This document shows, piece after piece, positions 5,042-5,137 of a stretch of DNA of 5,137 nt. The position numbers and the translations under genes are program-made. Within the stretch, counting starts at the first letter, position 1; every line of letters starts with the position of its first letter. Origin of the DNA: Bifidobacterium breve (GTDB lineage: Bacteria; Actinomycetota; Acidimicrobiia; Acidimicrobiales; Ilumatobacteraceae); the NCBI GenBank assembly GCA_943325435.2, contig CALPPK020000133.1, positions 1-5,137 on the forward strand. Direction: 5' to 3'. The notes below the pieces were generated by a model. It was not told the origin of the DNA. It saw nothing but the letters and a program-made list of their open reading frames with translations, and did no database searches.

Positions 5042-5137
5042 TCATACTGACCTCAAAACACGAGGTATCTGGAGAATAAACGTCGAACCTTCACCTTCCC
5101 GAGACCGTACGTTCACCTCCCCGCCATGATTGGTGGC
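5042..5137 (-). CDS. Sensor histidine kinase, C-terminal end (cut by window edge)
   Basis: The last 31 codons and the TGA of a gene entering from the right edge were translated by hand. They read ATNHGGEVNV, then SREGEGSTFILQIP, then a short tail RVLRSV. The pattern GGEVxVxSxEGxGSTFxLxxP is the end of the HATPase_c domain of histidine kinases, covering the G2-side loop and the last strand. It lies directly upstream of regX3, 16 bases apart on the same strand, so it is almost certainly the cognate SenX3-like kinase. The sensor and dimerisation parts lie outside the window, so its signal cannot be judged here. It would phosphorylate D61 of the regulator. Confidence 0.9.
   Translation of the reverse strand, partial: ATNHGGEVNVRSREGEGSTFILQIPRVLRSV

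Noticed and set aside
5089..5121. Two TTCACC units 22 bases apart (5090 and 5112), resembling widely spaced PHO-box repeats
   Set aside because: They fall in kinase codons for conserved GEV and EGEG residues, the middle 11-base unit does not match, and no gene start lies suitably downstream. Chance plus coding constraint is the simpler account.
1..5137. Defence island, mobile element, CRISPR array or RNA gene
   Set aside because: No transposase, integrase, long repeats, spacer-repeat pattern or tRNA/rRNA-like sequence was seen. Gene content and codon use look uniform and chromosomal.

Overview
The window looks like a chromosomal housekeeping stretch from an actinobacterium of intermediate GC (about half by eye, not computed). 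The evidence is a RegX3-type response regulator behind a SenX3-like kinase end, a DUF2342/Zincin_2-type protein, an MreB gene, and four genes that appear to start on leaderless mRNAs. The combination of MreB with a membrane protein carrying an N-terminal WRHP motif makes me favour class Acidimicrobiia (Ilumatobacter-like freshwater relatives). That placement is inference from memory, not a database result.

Layout. Positions 1-1009 (minus strand) hold an operon read right to left: moaE (molybdopterin synthase large subunit), a 68-residue one-helix membrane protein sharing a 4-base ATGA overlap with it, then mreB, which runs off the left edge. An 85-base divergent promoter region (1010-1094), dense in short repeats and palindromes, separates this operon from two plus-strand genes. 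These are 1095-1892, a membrane-anchored protein with an HtrA/trypsin-like domain whose catalytic triad is gone, and 1929-3107, a DUF2342/Zincin_2 protein whose HExxH motif is altered. From the right edge a second minus-strand operon enters: the last 31 codons of a sensor histidine kinase, regX3 (4300-5025), and an MFS transporter (3055-4290). The transporter converges on the zincin-like gene and overlaps it by 53 bases at the 3' ends.

How the genes work together. The kinase and regulator form a two-component pair of the phosphate-sensing SenX3-RegX3 type, and the transporter may be co-transcribed with them. The moaE operon joins cofactor synthesis to cell-shape machinery. The most striking feature is the adjacent pair of protease-fold proteins, one anchored in the membrane and one probably cytoplasmic, both lacking residues their families need for catalysis.

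No tRNA, rRNA, insertion sequence, CRISPR array or origin was seen. No stretch longer than 85 bases lacks a gene.
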